Assembly (NCBI GenBank): GCA_022451925.1
Contig: JAKUNL010000005.1
Location: 1 to 54,826 of the forward strand
Length of the DNA: 54,826 nucleotides
Origin: Dehalococcoidia bacterium
GTDB taxonomy: Bacteria; Chloroflexota; Dehalococcoidia; Lucifugimonadales; UBA3495
Direction: 5' to 3'
The stretch's first letter is position 1. Every line of letters begins with the position of its first letter. The position numbers and the translations under genes were made by a program. The notes below the pieces were generated by a model, which searched no databases, was not told the origin of the DNA, and worked only from the letters and a program-made list of their open reading frames with translations. Positions 1 through 8,798 of the stretch are shown piece after piece.

Positions 1-51
1 GAATCTGATAGTGTGGCCTCATGGGATAAATAGGCGGGTCTGGAATAAGTT

Positions 52-966
52 CTAGGAGGCTCGTCCATCTTTATGTGGCAAGAGTACAGAATAGAGGAGT
101 TCATGGACGGGTGTTTTAACACCAACCTGTTTGCCCAACCGGATTACAGCACCAGATAGAGAGTCCAATTCGGTAGGTCTACCAGCCTCGAAGTCACCGT
201 GCATGGAAACCTGAAATGCAGGCAGGCTGTCAATCCATTCCATACACTCGTGAGCCAAGTTGTCGGAAAGGTTGACCCCTTTGGCAAGCCCGACAGCTAA
301 TGCCTCCTCCATTGCGTCACAGAACATTTTGCGGGCGCCGTGAAAGGCGAACAGCTCTTTAGGCCGAGTTCGTGCTGCACTGGTGACGCTGGAGAGAGAG
401 CTGAGTACGATGAACTTTTGCCAGAGTAGCTGCAGTGGGTCAAGGTATAGCTCCGTATCGATACCGGCACCCCTGAATACAGCCCGTATATCCAAGGCGC
501 GAAGGCTTCCGGTGTCGTCTAATTCGCCAAAGGAGACGCGGGCCGGGACATCCTCCACGATGACGCCAGGCGATTGAATGTGCGACGACGCCCAGTAGGC
601 TCCAGGGAGGATGTTGCTTGGGCCCAATATCGTGCCGAGTAATTCGTGACTTTCAACCCCATTTTGTAGAGTAATGACCGAGGTTTCGTATCCCATTAAA
701 GGTTTAAGAGTGCTTATAACATGTCGGTTATGAAAAGTCTTGACGGTATATAGAACTAAGTCAACCGGGCCAATCTCAGCGGGGTCATCAGTGGCATCCA
801 CTCGAACGACGAACTCGCTGTCGGCGCGGACCAACTTCAGTCCATTGGCGCGTATGGCTTCAAGGTGTTCATCACGGGCGATCAGCGAAACATGGTTGTC
901 GGCTTTGGCCAATAAACCACCGAGACAGCCACCGGCACCACCGGCACCCATAATCGCTATTTTCAT
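52..966 (-). CDS. Ketopantoate reductase-like NAD(P)-dependent oxidoreductase (paralogue 1)
   Basis: A 304-residue protein of the ApbA/PanE family, cytosolic, expected to reduce a 2-oxo acid with NAD(P)H. The N-terminus has a Rossmann glycine pattern (GAGGAGG at residues 7-13). The family Asn (LQNGVES), the catalytic Lys in LWQKF and the C-terminal ELD acidic residue are present. The two Asn residues that usually follow the Lys (N-x3-N) are replaced by Leu/Ser, unlike the next gene. The ATG has a GGGA site six bases upstream. It is the last gene of a minus-strand run behind its paralogue and a CoA-transferase, so a role on an acyl or keto-acid substrate other than ketopantoate is more likely than pantothenate synthesis. 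Substrate unknown. Confidence 0.85.
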   Translation of the reverse strand: MKIAIMGAGGAGGCLGGLLAKADNHVSLIARDEHLEAIRANGLKLVRADSEFVVRVDATDDPAEIGPVDLVLYTVKTFHNRHVISTLKPLMGYETSVITLQNGVESHELLGTILGPSNILPGAYWASSHIQSPGVIVEDVPARVSFGELDDTGSLRALDIRAVFRGAGIDTELYLDPLQLLWQKFIVLSSLSSVTSAARTRPKELFAFHGARKMFCDAMEEALAVGLAKGVNLSDNLAHECMEWIDSLPAFQVSMHGDFEAGRPTELDSLSGAVIRLGKQVGVKTPVHELLYSVLLPHKDGRAS

Positions 967-1014
967 CGGTTTTCCCGACGGTCTTGGCGTCTGTGGTTAG
1001 GCGTCTGCATATTA

Positions 1015-1941
1015 TTAGTTGTTCTCCAGATGACCGTTTACATGAGGCAACAGAACCGTATATAGAACGTCGAATATCGGTGTTGGAACATTTAGCTGGC
1101 GACCAATGCGACCGACAAACCCGACCATTGCTTCCAGTTCCAAGGGCCGTCCTGCTTCAAGGTCTGCTTGCATCGATCCTTTGGCTCCCATCGGTCGATT
1201 CGCGATCAGGTCAAATGCTCGCTGTATATCGTTGTCTCCTATATTGACACCTGATGCGGATGCAACAGCTGCTACCTCTTTGATAGCAGATTTGAACAAT
1301 GTCGGGCCTTCCGGGGTTTCTACCAGGTCTTTAGGCGCTAACCGGGCAGCACTGGCCAGTCCGTTGGCCGGTGAATTGTACATTGCCTTTGACCAGAGAG
1401 CCCGGACGATGTCATCAGAAAGTTCGGTTGTGATGCCAGCTTGGGACATTTCTTTTTGAACGTCGATGGCTCGTTGGGTTGCGTTGCCGTCGGGCTCACC
1501 GAATGCGACACGGGCTGGGAATGACCGCTGCCTTACAACGCCCGGAGCTTCAATATTGGATATAACGTAAGCCGAACCAGGAAGGACTCTTCCTACTCCA
1601 TACTCGTTGCCGATCTCTTCAGCGCTTTCAACACCGTTTTGAATCGTCAAGATGGCGCTGTGCTTACCCACCATCGGCTTGATAAACGGGATTGCAATCG
1701 CATTCTGATATGTTTTTACCGAAAATATGACCAGGTCTACCGGGCCAACTTTGGATGGGCTGTCGGTAGCGTCCACCTTAGCTGTGAATTCGCTATCCTT
1801 TTCGATAAGCTTTAGTCCGTTCTGTTGGATGGCAGCCAGGTGCGCACCCCTGGCAATCAGAGTAACGTCAGATCCAGCCGCGGCCAGCAACGCACCGTAA
1901 CATCCGCCGATGCCACCTGCTCCCATGATTGCTATCTTCAT
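1015..1941 (-). CDS. Ketopantoate reductase-like oxidoreductase (paralogue 2)
   Basis: A 308-residue ApbA/PanE-family protein with the Rossmann motif GAGGIGG near residue 7, TIQNGVES, the catalytic Lys followed by the standard Asn pair (LWSKAMYNSPAN) and the LELEAM acidic segment. The C-terminal pattern D-x-E-A-G-R-P-x-E-L is shared with the gene downstream, so the two look like a tandem duplication that has diverged. It starts 21 bases after the CoA-transferase stop and has no clear SD, suggesting translation coupled to the upstream gene. All residues usually needed for 2-oxo-acid reduction are in place. Whether ketopantoate is the real substrate cannot be told from sequence. Confidence 0.87.
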   Translation of the reverse strand: MKIAIMGAGGIGGCYGALLAAAGSDVTLIARGAHLAAIQQNGLKLIEKDSEFTAKVDATDSPSKVGPVDLVIFSVKTYQNAIAIPFIKPMVGKHSAILTIQNGVESAEEIGNEYGVGRVLPGSAYVISNIEAPGVVRQRSFPARVAFGEPDGNATQRAIDVQKEMSQAGITTELSDDIVRALWSKAMYNSPANGLASAARLAPKDLVETPEGPTLFKSAIKEVAAVASASGVNIGDNDIQRAFDLIANRPMGAKGSMQADLEAGRPLELEAMVGFVGRIGRQLNVPTPIFDVLYTVLLPHVNGHLENN

Positions 1942-1962
1942 GAGAGTGCTAATTTGAATATT

Positions 1963-3201
1963 TTAGATAACTCCATCGGACTGCATCTTCTCCAGTTCTT
2001 CCTGGCCGACTCCGCCGATGGATTGGAGAATTTCTTCGTTATTCGCGCCAAGCAGCGGTGGTTCGATGTTTGGGTTACCAGGGCCGTCGGCAAATTTGAT
2101 GGGAGTATTAACCGTTCGAAAGATGCCTCCAAGGTTGTTTCCTCCATTCACGAACATGCCTCGGGCTGCCAGGTGGGGGCATTCGTCTAGATCCTTTTGG
2201 TCCTGAACTATGCCCATTGAATAGCCTATGCTTGTTAGTTGGTTAGTTACCTCCTCTTTGGTCCGTTGTGAGGTCCAAGCTTCTAGTTCAGGAACAAAAT
2301 GATTCATATAAAAGTCACCGCTGACACCTACTCCCAGGTATCGAGCGTCTTCAATCAAGTCTTCGCGATCCATGAACCGCCACAGGACCTTCCATTTTTC
2401 AGGGCCGCCAGCGCCGGCCAAGACTACGTACCCGTCCTTGGCTTTGAGGGCCAATTGAGCGCTTAACATATTATTACGCTCACGACCGGAGATAATGCCG
2501 GTGGCCTGGTAAAAGGGCACTGTACTAGTTAGGTGGGTGGCCATGCAATCGTACATGGCCATGTCGACAAATGAGCCTTCGCCTGTGCGGTGTCGTTTTT
2601 CCAATGCCATCATAACGCCAAGGGCTGACCAGACCCCGGGGACTGAGTCGCCAACGTTATCGCCGACCATCTGTGGGCCACCCCCGGGTTCACCGGTGAC
2701 TGTCATCCAGCCGCCCATCCCCTGTACGCAGGGATTGTTAGCTGGCCAATCTGAGTACGGCCCAGGCGCTGGGCCTTCAGGATCGCCGTAGCCGGTAATA
2801 CTGACGTAAACCAATTTGGGGTTGAGTCCTTTCAATACGTCATATCCCAAACCAAGCCGTTGTAGAGCTCCCGGGCCCCAGTTGTCTAGAAGGACGTCTG
2901 ATTCTTTGACTATTCGCTCGAATGCCGCCTTGCAGCGGGGGTCGCGCAGATCCAATGTCACGCTCTTTTTGTTTCTGTTCAAACCCAGGTAGCGAGCGCT
3001 GACTCGACCACCGTATGACCCGTCAATAAAAGGGCCATTGCTGCGGCCGCGTTCACCAACGCCGGGGCGTTCGATTTTGATGACTTCCGCCCCCATATCT
3101 CCTAGGATCATGGACGCGAAAGGACCTGCAACGATGTGGGTAACGTCTACGATTCGTATCCCTGCCAATGGTAGGGAAGAACTATTTGATTCTGTAGTCA
3201 T
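1963..3201 (-). CDS. CaiB/BaiF (class III) CoA-transferase
   Basis: A 412-residue family III CoA-transferase, which moves CoA between carboxylic acids through an aspartyl-CoA thioester. The N-terminal signature DVTHIVAGPFASMILGDMGAEVIKIE (split here as DVTHIVAGPF and DMGAEVIKIE) is typical, and Asp185 in the GDSVPG segment aligns with the catalytic Asp of the family. RNKKSVTLDL and RTGEGSFVDMAMYD are also family hallmarks. Length is normal. It begins five bases after the stop of the gamma-carbonic-anhydrase-like gene and precedes two ketopantoate-reductase paralogues, so these four are probably one operon for activation and reduction of an organic acid. The acid is not identifiable. Confidence 0.93.
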   Translation of the reverse strand: MTTESNSSSLPLAGIRIVDVTHIVAGPFASMILGDMGAEVIKIERPGVGERGRSNGPFIDGSYGGRVSARYLGLNRNKKSVTLDLRDPRCKAAFERIVKESDVLLDNWGPGALQRLGLGYDVLKGLNPKLVYVSITGYGDPEGPAPGPYSDWPANNPCVQGMGGWMTVTGEPGGGPQMVGDNVGDSVPGVWSALGVMMALEKRHRTGEGSFVDMAMYDCMATHLTSTVPFYQATGIISGRERNNMLSAQLALKAKDGYVVLAGAGGPEKWKVLWRFMDREDLIEDARYLGVGVSGDFYMNHFVPELEAWTSQRTKEEVTNQLTSIGYSMGIVQDQKDLDECPHLAARGMFVNGGNNLGGIFRTVNTPIKFADGPGNPNIEPPLLGANNEEILQSIGGVGQEELEKMQSDGVI

Positions 3202-3206
3202 ATAAC

Positions 3207-3737
3207 CTAGCTTCCGGCATGGTATGCAGATGTGTCCAATCCCAGACCCTGGGCGCTGAAACGTTTACCGTTTTCAACATATCTTGCGGTGGGATTCTGC
3301 AGACGTTCTGCCTGTTTTTCGGACAATGGCCGAATTTGTCCTGGGACACCGATGACCAGGGAATGGGATGGTACCTTTCCACGCACGATCGCTCCGGCGC
3401 CGATGAAGACATGGTCTTCGACGTCGGTGTCCTCTAGAAGGACAGCGTTGACCCCAATCAACACGTTGCTACCAACCTTTCCCCCGTGAACCACTGCGCC
3501 ATGTGTCATGAGCACGTTATCGCCGAGTTCTAGGTGGTCGTCAGTATGGAGGACGGCGTTGTCTTGAATGGAGCAATTTTTGCCGATTATGATGTCGCCG
3601 TAGTCGGCTCTGATCACTGCTCCGGGCCAGACGCTGGTTCCTTCACCGATTGTCACATCGCCAACTATATAGGCGGCTTCGCTGACAAATGAAGACGGGT
3701 GTATGCGGGGGCTCTTTCCATCTAAGGGGCGAATCAA
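3207..3737 (-). CDS. Gamma-carbonic anhydrase-like hexapeptide-repeat protein
   Basis: Left-handed beta-helix protein of the gamma-CA/PaaY/YrdA group. The frame is open further upstream, but a TTG at 3737 preceded by GGAGG with a five-base gap gives 176 residues beginning LIRPLDGKSP, matching the usual family start and length. Metal-binding His residues are visible in AVLHTDD and in MTHGAVVHGG, and hexapeptide repeats run through NVLIGVNAVLLEDTDV. The family includes true zinc enzymes and uncharacterised CoA-pathway partners. Its place directly ahead of a CoA-transferase (gap five bases) fits the second kind. Catalytic activity is not established. Confidence 0.88.
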   Translation of the reverse strand: MIRPLDGKSPRIHPSSFVSEAAYIVGDVTIGEGTSVWPGAVIRADYGDIIIGKNCSIQDNAVLHTDDHLELGDNVLMTHGAVVHGGKVGSNVLIGVNAVLLEDTDVEDHVFIGAGAIVRGKVPSHSLVIGVPGQIRPLSEKQAERLQNPTARYVENGKRFSAQGLGLDTSAYHAGS

Positions 3738-3927
3738 ACTGTTCCTCCAACAAATAAAAATGGTTAGCTTGGGCTTTCCACCAGAAGGGCTAGTTGGAAC
3801 CCCGGCCAAGTGTGCAAATCAGACTGAGACCGCTTGAGGCGGACAATAATGGTTCGGGGCGAGGTAAGAATACACTTCTACGCTGAGAATCGCCACTTTT
3901 CGTGCCTAAGATGGCTATGTTTGGGCT

Positions 3928-4524
3928 TTAATCACTTATCCCAAATACTCCGGTTAGCCAATTTGCTCCGACCGTGCAGGCGTAGGCGAAAATCAAGAAT
4001 TTAACGACCTTCCCGACCCAGACCACCGCTAAGAACCTGCCAATGGGGTATCGAAGGGTTCCAGCAGCGATGCCTGCGAGGTCAAAGACCGGGTTCGGTA
4101 CTAGTGATACGAAGAAGAGTAACAACCAACCACGTCGCCGCATCCATCGTTCCATACGTTGATAGAACCGGCTTTTGGCCAAAGCATCACGCCCAACATA
4201 GCCAAGGTAGTAACCGCTTAGTTCACCGACCGTTTCAAAGCTTCCGGCAATTATTCCAACCAGAAAAGGGTTCAAGAAAATTGCGGTGGTACAGGCGGTC
4301 GCTAGTGCGGGAACTGGGATGACAATACCGGCGCTGGCAACCAAAGCACTCAGGGCTACCGCGGCGTAACCTACGTGAGAGGCACCAAATTCTTCGCGCA
4401 GCAACAGTGCTGTGATGATGGACCCGATAACAACAGCAAGGATTCCTGCGCGGATGATATTTTGGAGTAGGCCACGACCGGGTCCGGCTTTAATACTGGC
4501 TGTCCACACCATGAACCGTATCAA
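3928..4524 (-). CDS. VTT/DedA-like integral membrane protein
   Basis: About 198 residues with several hydrophobic helices and the VTT-domain (SNARE-associated, DedA) features: a glycine- and glutamate-containing segment (SFETVGELSGYYLGYVGR) followed by a basic loop, then LFFVSLVPNPVFDLAGIAAG with its Pro-Asn-Pro turn. The family acts in the cytoplasmic membrane and some members flip phospholipids or carry ions. The start is uncertain: TTG at 4524 or ATG at 4512, neither with a good SD. A perfect 16-base palindrome overlaps this start (see 4516-4531). It stands alone between the heat-shock operon and the CoA-transferase operon. Confidence 0.82.
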   Translation of the reverse strand: MIRFMVWTASIKAGPGRGLLQNIIRAGILAVVIGSIITALLLREEFGASHVGYAAVALSALVASAGIVIPVPALATACTTAIFLNPFLVGIIAGSFETVGELSGYYLGYVGRDALAKSRFYQRMERWMRRRGWLLLFFVSLVPNPVFDLAGIAAGTLRYPIGRFLAVVWVGKVVKFLIFAYACTVGANWLTGVFGISD

Positions 4525-4531
4525 GATACGG
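4516..4531. promoter_or_regulatory. Palindrome over the VTT gene start
   Basis: CCGTATC-AA-GATACGG, a perfect 7+7 inverted repeat with a two-base centre, overlaps the TTG start candidate of the membrane-protein gene. It could be an operator or a small RNA hairpin hiding the start. A second inverted repeat, TCGGCCAAA at 4567-4575 with TTTGGCCGA at 4606-4614, lies 35 bases further upstream. No function is known for either. Confidence 0.35.
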
Positions 4532-4730
4532 AGTGCCCCCTCAGGACGGAATATCTTCCTAGTAATTCGGCCAAAGACATGCTAAAAACGTAAGATGGTT
4601 CCATATTTGGCCGATGACTGAATTCGGGAATTAGTGGGAGGCACATTTGTGTAGCACGTTATTTGTGTTCGGAGCGTAAGATTACATCCTTTCGTTGCAG
4701 CTATTCTTGGTCTGAACAAAAACTGTCGGA

Positions 4731-7217
4731 CTAGTTAGCCAACGTTACTGCTCCGTCCGCTTCGTTTTGTTGAATGTTGGGCTTTTTGTCGTTAACCTTG
4801 CTCAAAACCAAGTTATCCTCCGCGGAATCCACCAGTATATGGTCACCTGATGTAAAGTCCCCGGATAGGATTCCTTTAGATAATGGGTTTTCCAGGAAAC
4901 GGGTAACGGCTCGGCGCAGAGGTCTGGCTCCGTAGAGAGTGTCGTACCCCTCACGACCTAACCATAGGCTGGCATCGGCTGTGAGCGCGAAGGTGATACC
5001 CCGTTCTTCTAGTCGATCCTGAACACCCTTGAGCATAAGAGACACCACCCGTATTATCTGCTCTTGGGTCAGCGGATGGAAGATGATGGTCTCATCGATC
5101 CGGTTTAAGAATTCTGGTCGGAAGGTATCTTTGAGTGCTGCATTGACTGACTCTAATAGTTTTTTGTCTTCGTCCTGACCAGATTGGTCTTCGGTACGGA
5201 AGCCAAAGGCTTGTCTCCGTATACCGGACGTGCCCAGGTTACTGGTCATTATGATGACAGTGTTTCTGAAATCAACAGTTCTTCCGTGGCCGTCGGTTAG
5301 CCTTCCGTCCTCCAACACTTGTAAGAGGACGTTGAACACGTCCGGGTGCGCTTTTTCAATCTCGTCGAGTAGTACTACTCGGTAAGGTCGTAGGCGTACT
5401 GCCTCTGTGAGTTGTCCGCCTTCGTCATAGCCCACGTACCCAGGTGGGGCACCTATTAGCCGCGATACAGAGTGTTTCTCCATGTACTCGGACATGTCGA
5501 TGCGGACCATGTTCGATTCGTCGTCAAACATGAACTGGGCCAGTGACTTTGCTAATTCCGTTTTACCGACACCGGTCGGGCCGAGGAATATAAAGCTCCC
5601 GATGGGCCGCTTGGGGTCGCTCAGACCAGAGCGTGACCTTCTGATTGCTTCGGACACGGCGACTACTGCTTGTTCCTGGCCGATTAGCCGCTCGTGTAGG
5701 TACTCTTCCATGTGTATCAGTCTTTCACTTTCACCTTCCAAAAGGCGCCCAGTGGGGATTCCGGTCCATTTAGATACGAGTTCAGCGATATCCAGCTCAT
5801 TCACCACCATGTCGTCGCGGCGATTATTTTGCAATTGGCCTCTCTCTGACTCGTATTCATCCTCCAATCGTAATCGCTCCACCCGAATCTCGGCTGCGCG
5901 TTCGTATTCCGTACGTTGAGCTGCGGCGTCTTCTTGGTCCAGTAGTTCGGCGATCCGTGTTTCCATGTTCTTGATATCGGCAGGTAGACTCTCAACGTCG
6001 ATACGAAGTTTACTGGCCGCCTCGTCGATGAAGTCTACTGCCTTATCCGGCAAATGGCGCCCGGTGACGTAGCGGTCACTGAGTCTAGCTGCTGCAACCA
6101 AAGCTGAGTCGTCAATGTCCACCTTGTGGTGGGCCTCATACCTTGGACGTAGAATGTGAAGGATTTCCACCGTTTCCTCTATTGTAGGTTCATCTAAGAG
6201 TACGGGTTGGAACCGGCGTTCTAAGGCGGTGTCTTTTTCGATGTACTTGCGGTATTCGTCCAGGGTAGTTGCACCTATGCATTGCAGTTCACCCCTGGCC
6301 AGGGCGGGTTTCAGTAGGTTGCTGGCATCTATACCCCCCTCCGCTGCCCCTGCACCGACCATGGTATGAATTTCATCTAGGAATAGAATCACCTCGCGGT
6401 GAGCTTGTTTCACTTCGTCGACTATTGATTTTAATCGTTCTTCAAACTCGCCTCGGAATTTGGATCCGGCAACCAACGCTCCCATGTCGAGGGCGAGGAC
6501 TCGGCGTCCTTTAAGGGAATCGGCCACGTCCCCGGCGACGATTCGGGAGGCGAGGCCTTCCACGATAGCGGTTTTGCCGACACCAGCTTCGCCGATTATT
6601 ACCGGATTATTCTTCTTACGCCTGGTTAGCGTCTGCATCACTTGGCGAATCTCTTCGTCTCGACCAATCACTGGGTCCAGTTTTCCTTGGCGAGCCAGAT
6701 GAGTGAGGTCGATACTATATCTGTCCAATGACTGGTAATGACTCTCTGCCCGGGGATCGTCAACCCGGTGGTTTCCCCTAATATCTGCCAACACCTGGTA
6801 CACTTTTTCCTGGTCTACTCCGTATTCCTTAAAGAGATCCATAGTGTCGCCTTGGGATTCCATCACAGCGGCGATTAATAGATGTTCGGCGCCTATGAAG
6901 TCGTCCTTAAGTCGATCAGCTTCATTCTTGGCGTCCTCCAAGAGGCGGGATGCGCGCGGTGTAGCGTAGATTTGTGTGGCATTGTGTGCAACTTTTGGTG
7001 CAGATTCCAATGTTCGGTCTAGTTGAGCCTTCATCGAATCAACTTGGACTCCGATTTTCGTTAGGATGTTTTCTGGGATACCGTGTTCCAACTGCAGAAG
7101 TGCCAGCAGGATGTGTTCCACGTCCCATTGGCTATGACTATAACGTCGCACTAAATCCTGAGAGTTGTGCAGTACTTCTTGGGCTTGTTCTGTGAATTGG
7201 TCTGGTCTTAAAACCAT
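4731..7217 (-). CDS. clpC: ClpC-type AAA+ unfoldase/chaperone
   Basis: An 828-residue double-AAA+ protein of the Hsp100 family. Clp N-repeats span residues 1-145. AAA1 has Walker A at about 209-216 and Walker B ILFLDE near 277-282. AAA2 has GPTGVGKT at about 546-553 and VVLLDE at about 614-619. The segment between the two modules is short (about 400-480) with an ERAAEIR UVR-like stretch, as in ClpC and unlike the long coiled coil of ClpB. After MTSNLG there is an FGF tripeptide where ClpC has its ClpP-docking loop (ClpB lacks it). GAGGAG lies eight bases before the ATG. It is the third gene behind cbpA and hspR. A ClpB assignment is less likely on linker length. Confidence 0.92.
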   Translation of the reverse strand: MVLRPDQFTEQAQEVLHNSQDLVRRYSHSQWDVEHILLALLQLEHGIPENILTKIGVQVDSMKAQLDRTLESAPKVAHNATQIYATPRASRLLEDAKNEADRLKDDFIGAEHLLIAAVMESQGDTMDLFKEYGVDQEKVYQVLADIRGNHRVDDPRAESHYQSLDRYSIDLTHLARQGKLDPVIGRDEEIRQVMQTLTRRKKNNPVIIGEAGVGKTAIVEGLASRIVAGDVADSLKGRRVLALDMGALVAGSKFRGEFEERLKSIVDEVKQAHREVILFLDEIHTMVGAGAAEGGIDASNLLKPALARGELQCIGATTLDEYRKYIEKDTALERRFQPVLLDEPTIEETVEILHILRPRYEAHHKVDIDDSALVAAARLSDRYVTGRHLPDKAVDFIDEAASKLRIDVESLPADIKNMETRIAELLDQEDAAAQRTEYERAAEIRVERLRLEDEYESERGQLQNNRRDDMVVNELDIAELVSKWTGIPTGRLLEGESERLIHMEEYLHERLIGQEQAVVAVSEAIRRSRSGLSDPKRPIGSFIFLGPTGVGKTELAKSLAQFMFDDESNMVRIDMSEYMEKHSVSRLIGAPPGYVGYDEGGQLTEAVRLRPYRVVLLDEIEKAHPDVFNVLLQVLEDGRLTDGHGRTVDFRNTVIIMTSNLGTSGIRRQAFGFRTEDQSGQDEDKKLLESVNAALKDTFRPEFLNRIDETIIFHPLTQEQIIRVVSLMLKGVQDRLEERGITFALTADASLWLGREGYDTLYGARPLRRAVTRFLENPLSKGILSGDFTSGDHILVDSAEDNLVLSKVNDKKPNIQQNEADGAVTLAN

Positions 7218-7257
7218 AATGGACTCTCCTCACATCCGATTATATGGATGTGTTTGC

Positions 7258-7647
7258 TTATCTGCCGGTTTGAGGTGACGAGGTGGGTCGCGGGGGGCGG
7301 CCGCCACGGGTACCTTCTGATGGCGATTGCATCTGATTTCTTAGAATCTTTACGGCCTCAGTTAATTGTTTGACTTCCCCTTCGAGTTCTTCGATACGGT
7401 TCATTAGTTTGAGGGCTACTTCAGCTCCGGCCAAGTTCAGTCCCATATCTTCAGTCAGCGTTTTGAGGCGACGCAAACGGTCGATATCAGCCATAGAATA
7501 AAGACGCTGCCGACCTCCAGTTCTGGATGGCCAGATCAGGCCTACGCGTTCGTAATGGCGGAGGGTTTGCGCGTGAACTCCCACTATGCGGGCGGCCACG
7601 CTGATTACGAAGCAAGGTTCATCTTGAAATTTATTATCAGTGCTCAT
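7258..7647 (-). CDS. hspR: HspR-like MerR-family heat-shock repressor
   Basis: A 129-residue MerR-type regulator. The winged helix occupies roughly residues 13-60 (VISVAARIVGVHAQTLRHYE, then GRQRLYSMADIDRLRRL), followed by a predicted coiled coil (RIEELEGEVKQLTEAVKIL) and a basic, proline-rich tail. HspR proteins bind HAIR operators and repress dnaK/clpB/dnaJ operons, often with DnaK as co-repressor. It begins two bases after the cbpA stop and is followed 40 bases later by clpC, so it should be autoregulated with its chaperones. The inverted repeat at the hsp20 promoter is a candidate target. Confidence 0.9.
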   Translation of the reverse strand: MSTDNKFQDEPCFVISVAARIVGVHAQTLRHYERVGLIWPSRTGGRQRLYSMADIDRLRRLKTLTEDMGLNLAGAEVALKLMNRIEELEGEVKQLTEAVKILRNQMQSPSEGTRGGRPPRPTSSPQTGR

Positions 7648-7649
7648 GC

Positions 7650-8576
7650 TTATTCTTTACCCGTCTCGTCATTCGCTGCATTTCTGTCTGCGTCGATCTC
7701 ATCTGACAGTCTGTTGGACTTTGAACGTAGGTCTCTTAGTTTCTTGAACAGGTTCAACTCTTGTTCCGTAAATTCGGTGGGCAGTTTTACTTTTAAAGTT
7801 GCAAAGAGATCACCACGCTGATTAACGTTACTTTTCGCCTGGTTTGCTGGGAGACTAAGGGTTGGCATACCCTGTCCGGCGAGCCGGAACCGGCGTCCGT
7901 TTTGCGTTCCCTGGGGGATAATTAACGCGAGTTTCCCCGTCAAGGTCGGAACTGTCATCTCGCCGCCTAATATAGCGTCTTCAAGCGGCGCTTCCACTTC
8001 CACATAGAGGTCTTTCCCTTGGCGTCTGAACTTGGCGTGGTCTTTAACCGTTATCACCAGGTAGAACGCTCCGCCATGCGTGCTTTCAGCGGCGATATGG
8101 ACTTTAGATCCATTGTCTACTCCTGGTGGTATCTTGACTTCTAACCTTCGTTGATCTTGCATTTGGAGCCTTCGGGCTGCACCTGTGAAAGCTTCTTCCA
8201 GTGATACTTCAACTTTGTATTCCGCCGGAGCTGGAGGACGGACTTCCTGCCCGCCCATGCCGCCGAAGAATTGATCAAAGATGCTTCTGCGGCCACCACC
8301 CATTCCTCCCATGTCGAAATGGGAGAATCCTCCGCCACCCCGATTGAATTGATCTGCACGTTTCCAGTCATCACCGTAGCGGTCGTATTTGCGACGTGAA
8401 TCAGTATCGGATAGGACTGTGTAGGCCTCATTGATTTGTTTGAATTTCTCTTCAGAGGCTGGGTCGTTATCGTTAACGTCTGGATGATGTTTGCGTGCAA
8501 GTTTCCTAAAGGCACTTCGAATCTCTTTTTCCGTGGCTCCTCGTGATACACCCAACATGCTGTAATAATCAGCCAT
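7650..8576 (-). CDS. cbpA: CbpA-type DnaJ co-chaperone (no zinc finger)
   Basis: A 308-residue J-domain protein. The J domain is residues 4-67 with HPD at 31-33, then a Gly/Phe-rich linker (RGGGGFSHFDMGGMGGG) and two beta-barrel substrate domains beginning at EYKVEVSLEEAF. The CxxCxGxG zinc repeats are absent, so it belongs to the CbpA/DnaJ2 type rather than classical DnaJ, which is encoded separately at 48761-49903. It should stimulate DnaK, which is not in the window. It heads the minus-strand operon cbpA-hspR-clpC and has its own promoter (TTGATT-N17-TATAAT) in the divergent region with hsp20. Confidence 0.92.
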   Translation of the reverse strand: MADYYSMLGVSRGATEKEIRSAFRKLARKHHPDVNDNDPASEEKFKQINEAYTVLSDTDSRRKYDRYGDDWKRADQFNRGGGGFSHFDMGGMGGGRRSIFDQFFGGMGGQEVRPPAPAEYKVEVSLEEAFTGAARRLQMQDQRRLEVKIPPGVDNGSKVHIAAESTHGGAFYLVITVKDHAKFRRQGKDLYVEVEAPLEDAILGGEMTVPTLTGKLALIIPQGTQNGRRFRLAGQGMPTLSLPANQAKSNVNQRGDLFATLKVKLPTEFTEQELNLFKKLRDLRSKSNRLSDEIDADRNAANDETGKE

Positions 8577-8623
8577 TAATCCAACCGTATTTTATAAGTT
8601 CTGTCTATTTCCCAATTATCTTC

Positions 8624-8652
8624 ATTATAGGTTAGTTGTAGTTGATAATCAA
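8624..8652 (-). promoter_or_regulatory. Promoter of the cbpA-hspR-clpC operon
   Basis: On the minus strand, TTGATT (8652-8647) is followed after exactly 17 bases by a consensus TATAAT (8629-8624), placing the transcript start near 8617, about 40 bases before the cbpA ATG. An 11-base palindrome TTGAT-A-ATCAA (8642-8652) overlaps the -35 box and may be a regulator site. Read directly from sequence; activity is inferred. Confidence 0.6.
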
Positions 8653-8700
8653 TGAAAAGTTAATTTGGATAGCATGAGTTCTATAATTATTTATTATGAA

Positions 8701-8731
8701 AGTTGACAAAAACCACTCAACTATTTAAACT
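8701..8731 (+). promoter_or_regulatory. hsp20 promoter with HAIR-like inverted repeat
   Basis: TTGACA (8703-8708), a 17-base spacer and TAAACT (8726-8731) form a sigma-70-type promoter about 70 bases before the hsp20 ATG. A perfect inverted repeat AGTTGA-N10-TCAACT (8701-8706 and 8717-8722) lies over the -35 box and spacer. The core GTTGACA-N6-ACTCAAC resembles the actinobacterial HAIR operator (CTTGAGT-N7-ACTCAAG), best in the right half. Its position would block RNA polymerase, and an hspR-like gene is the second gene on the other side. HspR binding is an inference. Confidence 0.55.
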
Positions 8732-8798
8732 TATTGTTGTTATATAGGAGTTGGGACAATTAGTCCAAACCCCAAGATTTCCATCAGGAGTTAAAAAA

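Noticed and set aside
1944-1952. GAGTGCTAA, the right half of a CIRCE element
   Set aside because: The left half is missing and it lies at the start of a metabolic gene, not a chaperone gene; no hrcA in the window.
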